From Pedobacter yulinensis (GTDB taxonomy: Bacteria > Bacteroidota > Bacteroidia > Sphingobacteriales > Sphingobacteriaceae), in the NCBI RefSeq assembly GCF_003029735.1, contig NZ_KZ686269.1:620001-684000 (forward strand): a DNA stretch of 64,000 nucleotides, read 5' to 3'. The notes under the pieces were generated by a model, which saw nothing but the letters and a program-made list of their open reading frames with translations, had not been told where the DNA came from and searched no databases. Of the stretch, positions 18,844 to 27,041 are shown one piece after another. Position 1 is the stretch's first letter. Every line of letters starts with the position of its first letter. The translations under genes were made by a program, and so were the position numbers.

Positions 18844-19707
18844 ATGAAAAAACTACTTATCGCGCTTCTCTGTTCCGTAACCCTTTTCCAGGCCGCGCAG
18901 GCACAGCAAAAAAAATCGGGTGCTATCCAGTTTCAGTCTGTTTTTGATCCGGCGGCTATGGCTTCGGCGAATGGCATACAACTGTCTGATGAACAGAAAG
19001 CCCGCATGCCGCAGAAGCAAACCACCGACTTTGAACTGCTTTTTACGCCGGCCCAGGCAAGTTACATGCCAGTGGAGGAAATGGAAGACAGCAACGGCAG
19101 CGGTGGCGGTAACCGGGGTTTTGGCGGTATGATGATGCGTTTTGGCGGCATGGGTGGCAACAAAAGTTACTATTATGATTTTGCCGGGAAAAAATTAACG
19201 GAGGTCTTCGACCTGAGCGATACAACCTATTTTATGGAAAGCAAACTGGGCGTTGCACCACAAATGCCAGCGTTTAGCGGCGGCGGAAACGCGAACCGGC
19301 CGGCAATGACCCCGCCTGTCGTTGAAACAGTGAAGTCTGATGAGACGAAGAAAATTCTCGGCTTTACCTGTAACAAGTACACCATCAAGACCACCCGCAA
19401 GATGAACCTGATGGGGCAGGAGAGCAACGTAACCAGCGAAACGCATGTCTGGTACACGAAAGAGCTTGGCTTCGATTTTTCACCGAACCCTGCCATCTGG
19501 CAAGAAGGTGCGGTTCTGGCCATTGAAAGCCGCGGCAACACCATCACTGCTAAAAGCATTGAATACAGGCGTGTTGCAGAGCGCGATGTAGCCTTGCCAA
19601 AAAAAGGCATCAGCATCACCCCCGAGGCTTACCGTGCCAAGATGGAAAGTAACATGCGGCGGCTCAGGAACGGCGGGCGCCCAACCATACGCATGCAAAC
19701 CAATTGA
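18844..19707 (+). CDS. Secreted GLPGLI-like protein
   Basis: This 287-residue protein starts at ATG 18844, which opens a clear signal peptide (MKKLLIALLCSVTLFQAAQA); an in-frame TTG at 18826 would only add six residues. The mature part has a Gly/Met/Arg-rich low-complexity insert (GFGGMMMRFGGMGGNK), then VKSDETKKILGFTCNKYTI, which matches the general pattern of the GLPGLI family (lock of K-I-L-G-F-x-C-x-K-x). GLPGLI proteins are exported proteins of unknown function found in Bacteroidota. The tail is Arg-rich. It is a single gene followed by several hairpins. Confidence 0.75.
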   Translation: MKKLLIALLCSVTLFQAAQAQQKKSGAIQFQSVFDPAAMASANGIQLSDEQKARMPQKQTTDFELLFTPAQASYMPVEEMEDSNGSGGGNRGFGGMMMRFGGMGGNKSYYYDFAGKKLTEVFDLSDTTYFMESKLGVAPQMPAFSGGGNANRPAMTPPVVETVKSDETKKILGFTCNKYTIKTTRKMNLMGQESNVTSETHVWYTKELGFDFSPNPAIWQEGAVLAIESRGNTITAKSIEYRRVAERDVALPKKGISITPEAYRAKMESNMRRLRNGGRPTIRMQTN

Positions 19708-19753
19708 TCTGCTGAGCCGGCGCGCCCCGGTCACAGCAATAAGTACCTATCGT

Positions 19754-19872
19754 GAAGCAGCCCTGGTGGCTGCTTCGCTGGTTTAAGGCCAGCTGCTTCC
19801 CGGAGCAGCTGCTTTTATTTCCAAAGACTATTGAGGCTGCGCAGCTTACGCAGAATTTTTTTAATTTCGCCG
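19754..19872 (+). other. Hairpin cluster between the GLPGLI-like gene and thrS
   Basis: Three inverted repeats follow one another. GAAGCAGCC/GGCTGCTTC (19754-19776) is a perfect 9-bp stem. AGCTGCT/AGCAGCT follows near 19790-19810 and runs into TTTT. CTGCG/CGCAG near 19833-19850 is followed by AATTTTTTT. The arms share GCAGC/GCTGC cores, so they could also pair with each other in alternative folds. The simplest reading is terminator sequence for the upstream gene. The alternative is a leader that controls thrS. Confidence 0.5.
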
Positions 19873-19935
19873 GAAACATGATCACATGGTAGGTGATCGG
19901 CATATTTTTTTTATAAACATAAATCATAGTTGTAG

Positions 19936-21861
19936 ATGATTAACATTACACTGCCTGACGGTTCTGTACGTCAGTTTGAAAAGGGCGTCTCTGCCCACGA
20001 AATTGCCCTCTCTATTTCTGAAGGTCTTGCGCGGAATGTGCTCGCTGCCGAGGTAAACGGAGAAGTATGGGACTCATCGCGTCCCATCGAAGCAGATGCG
20101 ACTGTCAGACTGCTGACCTGGAACGACCAGGAAGGAAAAAATACGTTCTGGCACTCCTCCGCACACCTGATGGCCGAGGCCCTGGAAGCCCTGTATCCGG
20201 GTACCAAATTCGGGATCGGACCGGCCATTGAAACCGGCTTTTATTATGATGTCGATTTTGGTGACCGGGAATTCTCATCCGAAGACTTCAAAGCCATTGA
20301 GGCGAAGATGATTGAGCTGGCCAGGCAAAAATCGCCTTTCACAAGAAAAGCGGTCAGCAAGGCCGATGCCGTTACTTATTTTACAGAAAAGGGCGATGAA
20401 TATAAACTTGACCTGATTGACGGGCTGGAAGACGGCCGCATTACTTTTTATACGCAGGGCGAATTTACCGATCTTTGCCGGGGGCCGCATATTCCGAATA
20501 CCGGTTTTATTAAAGCTGTTAAACTGATGAACGTTGCCGGTGCCTACTGGCGCGGCGATGAGACCAGGAAACAGTTGACCAGGATCTACGGTGTTACTTT
20601 TCCGAAGGCAAGCGAGCTTACCGAGTATCTGCAAATGATTGAGGAAGCAAAGAAACGCGACCACCGCAAACTGGGTAAGGAGCTTGAACTGTTCACGTTT
20701 TCTGAAAAGGTTGGTATGGGCCTGCCACTCTGGCTGCCTAAAGGCGCCGCATTGCGCGAGCGCCTGGTCAGTTTCCTGACCAAGGCACAGCAGAAAGCAG
20801 GGTATGAGCAGGTCATCACGCCGCACATTGGCCATAAGAACCTGTACATCACTTCAGGACACTATGAAAAATACGGTAAGGATTCGTTTCAGCCGATCAA
20901 AACACCGCAGGAGGGAGAGGAGTTTTTCCTTAAACCGATGAACTGTCCGCACCATTGCGAGATTTACCGGTCTAAACCGCGGTCGTACAAAGACCTTCCT
21001 GTTCGTTTTGCTGAATTCGGTACGGTTTACCGGTACGAGCAAAGCGGGGAATTGCATGGCTTGACGCGGGTACGCGGCTTTACCCAGGACGATGCCCACC
21101 TTTTCTGTATGCCTGACCAGGTAAAAGATGAATTTAAAAAAGTGATCGACCTGGTATTGTATGTATTTAAATCACTTGGCTTTGATAACTATGTGGCGCA
21201 GGTATCCCTGCGCGATCCGGACAACAAGACCAAATACATCGGTAGTGACGAGAACTGGCAACTGGCAGAAAGTGCAATTATTGAAGCAGCGGCCGAGAAA
21301 GGCTTGCAAACGGTTATCGAGTACGGTGAGGCGGCGTTTTATGGGCCAAAACTCGACTTCATGGTCAGAGACGCCCTGGGTAGAAAATGGCAGCTGGGTA
21401 CAATCCAGGTAGATTACAACCTGCCCGAGCGTTTCGAACTGGAGTACACCGGCAGCGACAACCAGAAACACCGGCCGGTCATGATACACCGGGCGCCGTT
21501 TGGTTCACTGGAAAGATTTGTGGCCGTTCTGATCGAACACTGTGCAGGCAATTTCCCGCTATGGCTTACACCCGAGCAGTTTATCATTTTGCCGATCTCT
21601 GAAAAGTATGAAGATTATGCAAAAAAAGTTTTAGATAACTTAAATAATTCCGATATTCGCGGGCTGATTGACTTTAGGGATGAAAAGATCGGACGGAAAA
21701 TCCGTGACGCTGAGGTCAAAAAGATTCCTTATATGCTGATTATTGGCGAAAAGGAGATGAATGAAGGAAAGGTCTCTGTTCGAAAACATGGAGAAGGAGA
21801 CCTTGGTGAAATGACGATGGCGGAGTTTAACAGTTTATTAATTAAAGAAATAACCGTTTAA
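19936..21861 (+). CDS. thrS: Threonine--tRNA ligase
   Basis: ThrS charges tRNA-Thr and edits mischarged Ser. The 641-residue product has the N-terminal TGS domain, the editing domain with [11 protein letters not shown] and the distal [14 protein letters not shown] motif, the class II core with [10 protein letters not shown] (motif 2 zinc Cys), and the C-terminal anticodon-binding domain. Length is standard. It leads the classic operon thrS-infC-rpmI-rplT; infC starts 10 bp downstream. The upstream leader carries several hairpins, but I see no T-box specifier or antiterminator. Confidence 0.97.
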   Translation: MINITLPDGSVRQFEKGVSAHEIALSISEGLARNVLAAEVNGEVWDSSRPIEADATVRLLTWNDQEGKNTFWHSSAHLMAEALEALYPGTKFGIGPAIETGFYYDVDFGDREFSSEDFKAIEAKMIELARQKSPFTRKAVSKADAVTYFTEKGDEYKLDLIDGLEDGRITFYTQGEFTDLCRGPHIPNTGFIKAVKLMNVAGAYWRGDETRKQLTRIYGVTFPKASELTEYLQMIEEAKKRDHRKLGKELELFTFSEKVGMGLPLWLPKGAALRERLVSFLTKAQQKAGYEQVITPHIGHKNLYITSGHYEKYGKDSFQPIKTPQEGEEFFLKPMNCPHHCEIYRSKPRSYKDLPVRFAEFGTVYRYEQSGELHGLTRVRGFTQDDAHLFCMPDQVKDEFKKVIDLVLYVFKSLGFDNYVAQVSLRDPDNKTKYIGSDENWQLAESAIIEAAAEKGLQTVIEYGEAAFYGPKLDFMVRDALGRKWQLGTIQVDYNLPERFELEYTGSDNQKHRPVMIHRAPFGSLERFVAVLIEHCAGNFPLWLTPEQFIILPISEKYEDYAKKVLDNLNNSDIRGLIDFRDEKIGRKIRDAEVKKIPYMLIIGEKEMNEGKVSVRKHGEGDLGEMTMAEFNSLLIKEITV

Positions 21862-21871
21862 GCGTAAAAGT

Positions 21872-22441
21872 TTGGCATTAGGTAGACCAGGTTTTAACAG
21901 GGGGCCGCGACCTCCTTTTAAGAAAAAAGAAGCAGAACACAACATCAACCAATTTATAAAGGCGCCTGAAGTTCGCCTGGTCGGTGACAATGTGGAGCCC
22001 GGTGTTTATCCATTATCAAAAGCCATGGCACTTGCCGATGGCCTCGAACTGGACCTCGTTGAAATTTCACCGAATGCGGTGCCGCCGGTATGTAAGATCG
22101 TCGATTACAGCAAGTTCGTCTACGAGCAGAAGAAGAAGCAAAAGGAGATCAAAGCCAATGCAAAACAGACCGTGATCAAAGAGATCCGGTTCGGACCAAA
22201 TACCAGCGATCACGATTTTCAGTTTAAACTGAAGCACGCGATCAGTTTCCTGGAGAATGGCGAGAAAGTACGTGCATATGTGCATTTTAAAGGAAGGGCC
22301 ATCGTGTATAAAGAACACGGCGAGATCCTGCTTCTGAAATTTGCCCAGGCGCTGGAAGAAGTCGGCAAGGTCGAGCTGCTTCCGAAACTGGAGGGAAAGC
22401 GGATGTTTTTAACCGTCGCACCGAAGGTTGCCAAAAAATAA
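21872..22441 (+). CDS. infC: Translation initiation factor IF-3 (TTG start)
   Basis: IF-3 binds the 30S subunit and proofreads start codons. The 189-residue protein has the N domain ([22 protein letters not shown]), a Lys-rich linker ([13 protein letters not shown]) and the C domain ending in [14 protein letters not shown]. The start used is TTG at 21872, giving [10 protein letters not shown]; no ATG lies in frame before the conserved N domain. Rare start codons in infC are the basis of IF-3 autoregulation in E. coli (AUU), so the same logic may hold here. It is the second gene of the thrS operon. Confidence 0.95.
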   Translation: MALGRPGFNRGPRPPFKKKEAEHNINQFIKAPEVRLVGDNVEPGVYPLSKAMALADGLELDLVEISPNAVPPVCKIVDYSKFVYEQKKKQKEIKANAKQTVIKEIRFGPNTSDHDFQFKLKHAISFLENGEKVRAYVHFKGRAIVYKEHGEILLLKFAQALEEVGKVELLPKLEGKRMFLTVAPKVAKK

Positions 22442-22467
22442 ATTGAAATTTATATAAAAACAGAGTT

Positions 22468-22668
22468 ATGCCAAAAATGAAAACCAATTCCAGTGCTAAA
22501 AAGCGGTTCACGCTTACTGGAACAGGTAAAATCGCGAGAAAGAATGCATACAAAAGCCACATCCTGACAAAGATGTCGACTAAACGTAAGCGCAATCTGG
22601 GTCACACCAGTATGGTACACGACGCAGATATGGGCAACGTAAAACGTATGCTTTGCATCGGAAAGTAA
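22468..22668 (+). CDS. rpmI: 50S ribosomal protein L35
   Basis: This 66-residue basic protein is L35, a large-subunit protein. The start [14 protein letters not shown], then [28 protein letters not shown], is characteristic. It follows infC by 26 bp and precedes rplT by 76 bp, the conserved order across bacteria. In many bacteria L20 represses this operon at a leader structure near rpmI; I could not identify a defined L20 leader here. Confidence 0.97.
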   Translation: MPKMKTNSSAKKRFTLTGTGKIARKNAYKSHILTKMSTKRKRNLGHTSMVHDADMGNVKRMLCIGK

Positions 22669-22744
22669 ATTCATTCATTAACCAGGTATCCGGTAGTAAG
22701 TTTGCTGAAAAACGCAACGCCGCCTACCAAAACACATCAACAAC

Positions 22745-23089
22745 ATGCCACGTTCGGTAAACGCAGTAGCTTCGAGAAGAAGAAGAAAAAAAATCCTTAA
22801 ACTAGCCAGAGGCTATTGGGGGTCAAGAAGCAAGGTATACACCATTGCTAAAAACACGGTAGAAAAAGGTTTACAATATGCTTACCGCGACCGGAAAGTT
22901 AAGAAAAGATCTTTCCGCGCTCTTTGGATACAGCGTATCAACGCCGGTGCCCGTCAGCACGGAATTTCATATTCACAATTGATTGGAAAACTTGCCGCGA
23001 AAGAGATCGGCCTGAACCGTAAAGTTCTTGCTGACCTGGCGATGAACAACCCAGAGGCGTTCAAAGCAGTGATCGACGCAGTAAAGTAG
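22745..23089 (+). CDS. rplT: 50S ribosomal protein L20
   Basis: L20 is an early-assembly large-subunit protein that binds 23S rRNA. The 114-residue product starts [30 protein letters not shown] and has [24 protein letters not shown], diagnostic of L20, at normal length. It ends the thrS-infC-rpmI-rplT operon; a strong intrinsic terminator follows 27 bp after the stop. Confidence 0.98.
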   Translation: MPRSVNAVASRRRRKKILKLARGYWGSRSKVYTIAKNTVEKGLQYAYRDRKVKKRSFRALWIQRINAGARQHGISYSQLIGKLAAKEIGLNRKVLADLAMNNPEAFKAVIDAVK

Positions 23090-23115
23090 CATACGAAACT
23101 GGTTACTCCAGAAAA

Positions 23116-23147
23116 AACGGGAGGGCAATTTGCCTTCCCGTTTTTGT
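23116..23147 (+). terminator. Intrinsic terminator of the thrS-rplT operon
   Basis: CGGGAGGGC pairs with GCCTTCCCG (one G-T pair) around an AATTT loop, preceded by A6 and followed by T5-G-T3. It is placed 27 bp after the rplT stop. Confidence 0.9.
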
Positions 23148-23289
23148 TTGTAATAAATTTCAAATCAGCTGTTTATCGCTGTTACTGAGATGCCAAAAAA
23201 AAATATCTGAACTTTTTTTACCTGGTTTAAAACCATTTATAACCGGGCTTGTTATTATCATACTTCATAAAAATAGTTTGTTTGGTTTT

Positions 23290-23314
23290 AAGGGAATTCG
23301 CGAGGAATTCCCTT
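23290..23314. other. Perfect 10-bp hairpin between rplT and bioD
   Basis: AAGGGAATTC and GAATTCCCTT flank a GCGAG loop. It lies 25 bp past the bioD stop and 140 bp past the rplT terminator. The run on either side is T-rich but not a clean T tract, so it may be a bioD 3'-end stabiliser or a weak terminator. The 140 bp between it and the rplT terminator hold no ORF I can support. Confidence 0.5.
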
Positions 23315-23339
23315 TCTCATTTAAGCCCCTTTTTCTGCC

Positions 23340-23954
23340 TCAGGTAAGGTTGATCTTTTCTGCCATTGCCCTGACAACCTCCTGATTGATCTTGTCCAGT
23401 TCGGGGATTTCCCCTAGTAATTCCATGCCGGTATACTGCAGGATGTATCTCCGGCTTTCGGCATTTTCAGCACCGTTAAATATAATGCCCTTCAATGGAA
23501 GTCCTGCCTGTTTCACCATGTACCAGCTCAGGAGCGTGTGGTTAATGCTGCCCAGGTAGTCGCGGCTGACCAGGATAACCGGCAGCCCAAGCTGAGCCAT
23601 CAGGTCAGAAACCAGGAAGCGCTCATTAAGTGGTACCATCAGTCCGCCGGCGCCCTCCACAATCAGGTCGTTGCCGGTTTCAGGAAGTTTAAGCAGTTCC
23701 GGCTTGATGGTGATTCCGTCCAGGCTGGCTGATGCATGGGGAGACAAGGGATTGTTCAGGCGGTAGCCTTCATCATGGATGCGGGTTCTGTCGTTGCTGA
23801 TCAGTGCGGCCACGCTCATGCTGTCGCTGGCATGCAAATCGCCAGATTGAACCGGTTTCCAGTAATCTGCCCCCAGTTTTTCTGTAAGGATGGCACTGAC
23901 CAGCGTTTTACCAACGCCCGTGCCAATGCCCGATATAAAGTAAGCTTGTCGCAT
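23340..23954 (-). CDS. bioD: ATP-dependent dethiobiotin synthetase
   Basis: BioD closes the ureido ring of dethiobiotin from 7,8-diaminopelargonate, CO2 and ATP. The 204-residue product has the P-loop GIGTGVGKTLVSAIL at residues 9-23, the KPVQSGD motif, and EGAGGLMVPLNE, all typical. It lies 8 bp downstream of bioF in one transcript. bioA and bioB are not in the window. Confidence 0.95.
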   Translation of the reverse strand: MRQAYFISGIGTGVGKTLVSAILTEKLGADYWKPVQSGDLHASDSMSVAALISNDRTRIHDEGYRLNNPLSPHASASLDGITIKPELLKLPETGNDLIVEGAGGLMVPLNERFLVSDLMAQLGLPVILVSRDYLGSINHTLLSWYMVKQAGLPLKGIIFNGAENAESRRYILQYTGMELLGEIPELDKINQEVVRAMAEKINLT

Positions 23955-23962
23955 GTTAAGTT

Positions 23963-25090
23963 TTATTTGAAAATGTTGCTGAGCGTATTGACCAGCGTGG
24001 TGATCTCGGCCTCTGTATTGAAAGTGTGCAGGCAGATGCGAAGCCGCTCTGAACCAGCGGCTACGGTAGGCGAGCGGATCGCCCGGACGTCAAAACCGGC
24101 GCTCTGAATTGCGCATGCTGCTGATGCTGCGTTTTTATTGCCCGGGCAGCTCAATGAGCGGATAGCCCCGCCGCCGCCGGGATTTGGCAATGACGCCTCG
24201 GTACATAGCTGATCGAAAAGAGTAGTCTTTTGTCGCAGCCGGGCCTGGTAATCGGCCGCTGCCAGCTCCTGGTAGGCTGCAAAAATACTGGTCACCGCAT
24301 GCGGCGGCGCAGCAGTTGTATAGATAAATGAACGGGCAAAATTTACCAGGTAATCATGAAGTAAATTATTGCCGCATATGGCGGCACCATGCGTGCCCAT
24401 GGCCTTGCCATATGTGTAAACGCAGGCCAGGACCTGCTCCTGAAGGCCAAGTTCGGCAACCAGTCCCCGGCCTTGTTTGCCCAGTACCCCAATGGCATGG
24501 GCTTCATCTACAATGAGCCCTGCGCCGTAGCGGCGGCAAAGTGCTGCAATATCGGCGAGCGGTGCAGTATCGCCATCCATAGAATAAATGCTTTCTATAA
24601 CCACGTAACAATTTCCGCGGGCTTGCCTCAGACGCGCTTCGAGCGCCATTGGCTCATTGTGCGCAAAACGTTGTCGCGTGGCCAGGCTTAGCCGGGCGCC
24701 GTCAATGAGACTGGCATGGATCAGTTCGTCGGTGATGACGGTGTCTCCTCGCTGCAGCAAGGATGACAACAGGCCCAGGTTGGCGTCGTAGCCTGAGTTG
24801 AACAGTAAGGCCCGTTCAAAACCATGAAAACTGGCAATGGTGGCTTCGGTCTCTTCTGTCCATGCGTGATTTCCGCTAAGCAGCCGTGAGCCACCCGAGC
24901 CATTCAGATACGGCCCAAAGTGCGGGGCGAGCGCTGAGGCCCGTTTGTATATAGCGTCGTTTCTTGCAAAGCCCAGGTAATCGTTCGAGCAAAAATCGTA
25001 AAGTGGATTGCCGCTTTTTAGCTGGCGCAATAGGCCCGCTTCCCGGCGGCTGTTCAACTTCGATTCGATGAACCTTTGAATGTCGGTCAT
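23963..25090 (-). CDS. bioF: 8-amino-7-oxononanoate synthase
   Basis: BioF is a PLP enzyme that condenses pimeloyl-ACP/CoA with L-alanine in biotin synthesis. From ATG 25090 (MTDIQRF) the product is 375 residues; a further upstream ATG at 25126 would add an unlikely hydrophobic leader lying inside the preceding terminator. Family marks are FCSNDYLGFA, GSGGSRLLSGNH, the DEAHAIGVLG aspartate motif and the PLP lysine in YTYGKAMGTHGA. It is transcribed with bioD. A close relative, 2-amino-3-ketobutyrate ligase, is less likely given the bioD neighbour. Confidence 0.95.
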   Translation of the reverse strand: MTDIQRFIESKLNSRREAGLLRQLKSGNPLYDFCSNDYLGFARNDAIYKRASALAPHFGPYLNGSGGSRLLSGNHAWTEETEATIASFHGFERALLFNSGYDANLGLLSSLLQRGDTVITDELIHASLIDGARLSLATRQRFAHNEPMALEARLRQARGNCYVVIESIYSMDGDTAPLADIAALCRRYGAGLIVDEAHAIGVLGKQGRGLVAELGLQEQVLACVYTYGKAMGTHGAAICGNNLLHDYLVNFARSFIYTTAAPPHAVTSIFAAYQELAAADYQARLRQKTTLFDQLCTEASLPNPGGGGAIRSLSCPGNKNAASAACAIQSAGFDVRAIRSPTVAAGSERLRICLHTFNTEAEITTLVNTLSNIFK

Positions 25091-25096
25091 GGTGCT

Positions 25097-25104
25097 CAAA
25101 AATA
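25097..25104 (-). promoter_or_regulatory. Possible -7 box TATTTTTG abutting a terminator, 6 bases before bioF
   Basis: The minus strand reads TATTTTTG, six bases, then the bioF ATG. It matches TAnnTTTG, but it is also the T-rich tail of the terminator at 25102-25138, so the match may be coincidental. Confidence 0.3.
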
Positions 25105-25138
25105 GAAAAAGCGTTGTGATTCGCAACGCTTTTTCTAT
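25102..25138 (-). terminator. Terminator between the Spy-like gene and bioF
   Basis: A perfect 15-bp stem, with arms centred on AAAAAGCGTTG and CAACGCTTTTT around a 7-base loop, lies 13 bp past the stop of the Spy-like gene. On the minus strand the distal arm ends in TTTTTCTATTTTTG, giving a U-rich exit. It separates this gene from bioF. Confidence 0.85.
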
Positions 25139-25150
25139 GCCTGTATGTTA

Positions 25151-25591
25151 CTAACGAGGAGCCGGTGGGGTCACAGTCTCAACGCCCTTATGTTTTTTTC
25201 TGGCCTTATCGCTTTCAGACTTTGGCCGAATCTGGCGGCGCTGTGCGGTTCGCAGGCTATCGAATTTTGTCTGTTGTTCCTGGCTTAAAACGCTGTTCAT
25301 TTTATCCCGACTTGCTTTCATGGCTGCTTTTCTCGCTTCCATCGTGGCAGACTGGCCTGTCTGCCGGCGCATACCTTCAAATGTTTTTACACGCTCCAGT
25401 TCAATGTCGTACACTTTTTTCTGCTGTTCGGCAGTAAGTGCCAGTTTTTCTGTGAGCATGGCGGTTGCGTTTTTCGCGCGCTGCTCAGCGGTGCCTTTGG
25501 CCTTATGGAGCCTGGTTCGGGTGCTATCTTGCGCATAGCTTGCAGTAAAAGCAAATACAGCGATCACTGCGGTAAGAATTAACTTTTTCAT
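25151..25591 (-). CDS. Secreted Spy/CpxP-like helical protein
   Basis: This 146-residue protein starts at ATG 25591 with a signal peptide (MKKLILTAVIAVFAFTASYAQ); the longer frame upstream is not supported. The mature part is mostly charged helix with AMLTEKLALTAEQQKKVYDIELER and SVLSQEQQTKFDSLR, resembling LTxxQ-type periplasmic proteins such as Spy and CpxP (DUF4890-like) that bind unfolded proteins or metals. The basic, Pro-ending tail is probably disordered. Function is inferred from this weak pattern only. Confidence 0.7.
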   Translation of the reverse strand: MKKLILTAVIAVFAFTASYAQDSTRTRLHKAKGTAEQRAKNATAMLTEKLALTAEQQKKVYDIELERVKTFEGMRRQTGQSATMEARKAAMKASRDKMNSVLSQEQQTKFDSLRTAQRRQIRPKSESDKARKKHKGVETVTPPAPR

Positions 25592-25691
25592 CTGTTCTGA
25601 ATTTGTGTTTAGCGGCACTTTGCCTGCGCCAGCCTGATCAGATAGAGTACGCCGGGCCAAAAGAGTTTAACAGGGCAGCTGTTAAAATTTG

Positions 25692-26468
25692 TTAATTCTT
25701 GTTAAGCTGTGAGATCGATTTCTGCATTTGCGACATCATGCTGGTCAGGGTTTCTATGGTCGGTTCAGGTGCTGGTTCAGGCAAAGCTGTTGAAATATAG
25801 GCCTTCGCTTTCCATATTTCAAGTATGTCGTCGGCAGCGATCTGGTACGGATCGTACAGTTTATTATCTGATATAAGTTTGAGGTCTTTGTTTTCTCGGA
25901 ACCTGTTGCCGGCCCGTTTGTACACAACACCTTCTGTTTTACTGACTACGACATATGTCTCGCCCGCTTTGACATCGTTCCAATTGTCCAGGTATTCGCC
26001 GATGATGATGCTTCCAGGCTGCACCGGCAGCATGCTGTCGCCCATGATCTCAAAAGCACGGAAGGTACCTTGCCGCAACGCAGGGATCGGAAGCTGAAAC
26101 CGCGGCATCTGGCTGAGGTACTCAGGATCGGCATACCCGTTCAGATAACCGGCGCTGGCCTTTACCGGAACCAGTTCGATGTTTTCTTTTTCATCCTGGT
26201 CAACAGATATACTCAGGATACGCAGGTTGGAACCCGAGCTTTTGGGTTTCGGTTTCCAGGAATCTGTAATGCGCTCATTGATAAACTCATCGATTGTCAG
26301 GTCGAAATACTCTGCTATTTTTTTTAGCAGTTCATATTTAGGCTCGGCACGATCTTCCTCATAGGCGCCGATAAGTGATCTTTTAATCTCCATAATATCA
26401 GCAAATTGCTGCTGCGTGTGGCCTTTTTTCTTCCTGAGGTATTTGAGATTCGCTGCGATGTTGGACAT
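25692..26468 (-). CDS. LexA-like transcriptional repressor (HTH plus S24 peptidase)
   Basis: This 258-residue protein (ATG 26468, MSNIAANLKYLRKKKG) has an XRE helix-turn-helix at residues 5-62 and a LexA/CI-type S24 domain at about 98-225. The self-cleavage parts are all visible: a scissile A106-G107 (KASAGYL), nucleophile S145 (MGDSMLP) and general base K184 (VVYKRAG). It should therefore repress its targets and inactivate itself when RecA filaments form. The C-terminal 30 residues are Pro- and Gln-rich. It is divergent from the GIY-YIG gene, with two operator-like repeats between them. No phage genes are nearby. Confidence 0.88.
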   Translation of the reverse strand: MSNIAANLKYLRKKKGHTQQQFADIMEIKRSLIGAYEEDRAEPKYELLKKIAEYFDLTIDEFINERITDSWKPKPKSSGSNLRILSISVDQDEKENIELVPVKASAGYLNGYADPEYLSQMPRFQLPIPALRQGTFRAFEIMGDSMLPVQPGSIIIGEYLDNWNDVKAGETYVVVSKTEGVVYKRAGNRFRENKDLKLISDNKLYDPYQIAADDILEIWKAKAYISTALPEPAPEPTIETLTSMMSQMQKSISQLNKN

Positions 26469-26492
26469 AAAAATAAATTTTAAAAAATTTGG

Positions 26493-26537
26493 TAATACTA
26501 AAATAATTAGTAATTTTATGCCAATAAAGTTAGTAAT
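26493..26537. promoter_or_regulatory. Candidate operator repeats for the LexA-like repressor
   Basis: In an AT-rich gap the 9-mer ATTAGTAAT (26506-26514), a near-palindrome around its central G, recurs as GTTAGTAAT (26529-26537), 23 bp further on, about two helical turns. A looser inverted copy TAATACTAAA lies at 26493-26502. Spacing and symmetry suit two repressor dimers controlling both the repressor gene and the divergent GIY-YIG gene. Confidence 0.45.
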
Positions 26538-26599
26538 ATTTCCTGACAATCCAAGAAATAATACCAAACACATTAGGTAACCTTATTATCAATTGCATC

Positions 26600-26950
26600 A
26601 TGAAAAATTTTGTGTACATCGTAACCGACCGGAACAGGAACAGCCTTCATGTGGGCATGAGTGCCGACCTGATCAAGACACTCGAGTTTTACAAACAAAT
26701 GCCAAATTTATTTTTTGACAGCAGCCAGCAATTGAGTAGATTGGTTTACTTTGAAGAATTCAGAACAGAAGAGCAGGCTTTGAGCCGGTTTAAACTGATC
26801 AGCCGTTTTACACGGTCGCAGAAGGAAAAAATGATTCGTTCCTGCAATCCTGACTGGATCGACCTGACAATCGGCCTTGATTTTGAAAATGTCGTCATGC
26901 AAAAAAAGCTTGATACCCAGGTCAAGATGTCTTTTATCGGCATGTCTTAA
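26600..26950 (+). CDS. GIY-YIG-like nuclease domain protein
   Basis: This 116-residue protein looks like a stand-alone, divergent GIY-YIG domain: an N-terminal strand YIV (residues 6-8), then HVG (17-19) at the place of YIG, a helix, and a Glu-rich segment with FEEFRTEEQA and a following helix SRFKLIS. It is the size of UvrC-like or YhbQ-like single-domain proteins, but the second motif is weakened (HVG), so activity is uncertain. It is divergent from a LexA-like repressor, which suggests control by DNA damage. Confidence 0.65.
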   Translation: MKNFVYIVTDRNRNSLHVGMSADLIKTLEFYKQMPNLFFDSSQQLSRLVYFEEFRTEEQALSRFKLISRFTRSQKEKMIRSCNPDWIDLTIGLDFENVVMQKKLDTQVKMSFIGMS

Positions 26951-26980
26951 AGATACCCTACATGATCCCTGTTTAAAACG

Positions 26981-27013
26981 AAGGCCCATGCAGCAATGCA
27001 TGAGCCTTTTTTT
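26981..27013 (+). terminator. Bidirectional terminator between GIY-YIG and the Omp85 fusion gene
   Basis: AAGGC-x2-ATGCA pairs with TGCAT-x2-GCCTT, with a small symmetric internal loop, and is followed by T7. On the minus strand the same stem ends in GTTTT, so it may also end the large convergent gene. Confidence 0.8.
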
Positions 27014-27041
27014 ATGTAGTTTAAAGGAAGAACCTTTTCTT

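Noticed and set aside
19708..19935. A T-box riboswitch ahead of thrS
   Set aside because: No conserved T-box sequence, specifier loop or antiterminator is visible; only simple hairpins.
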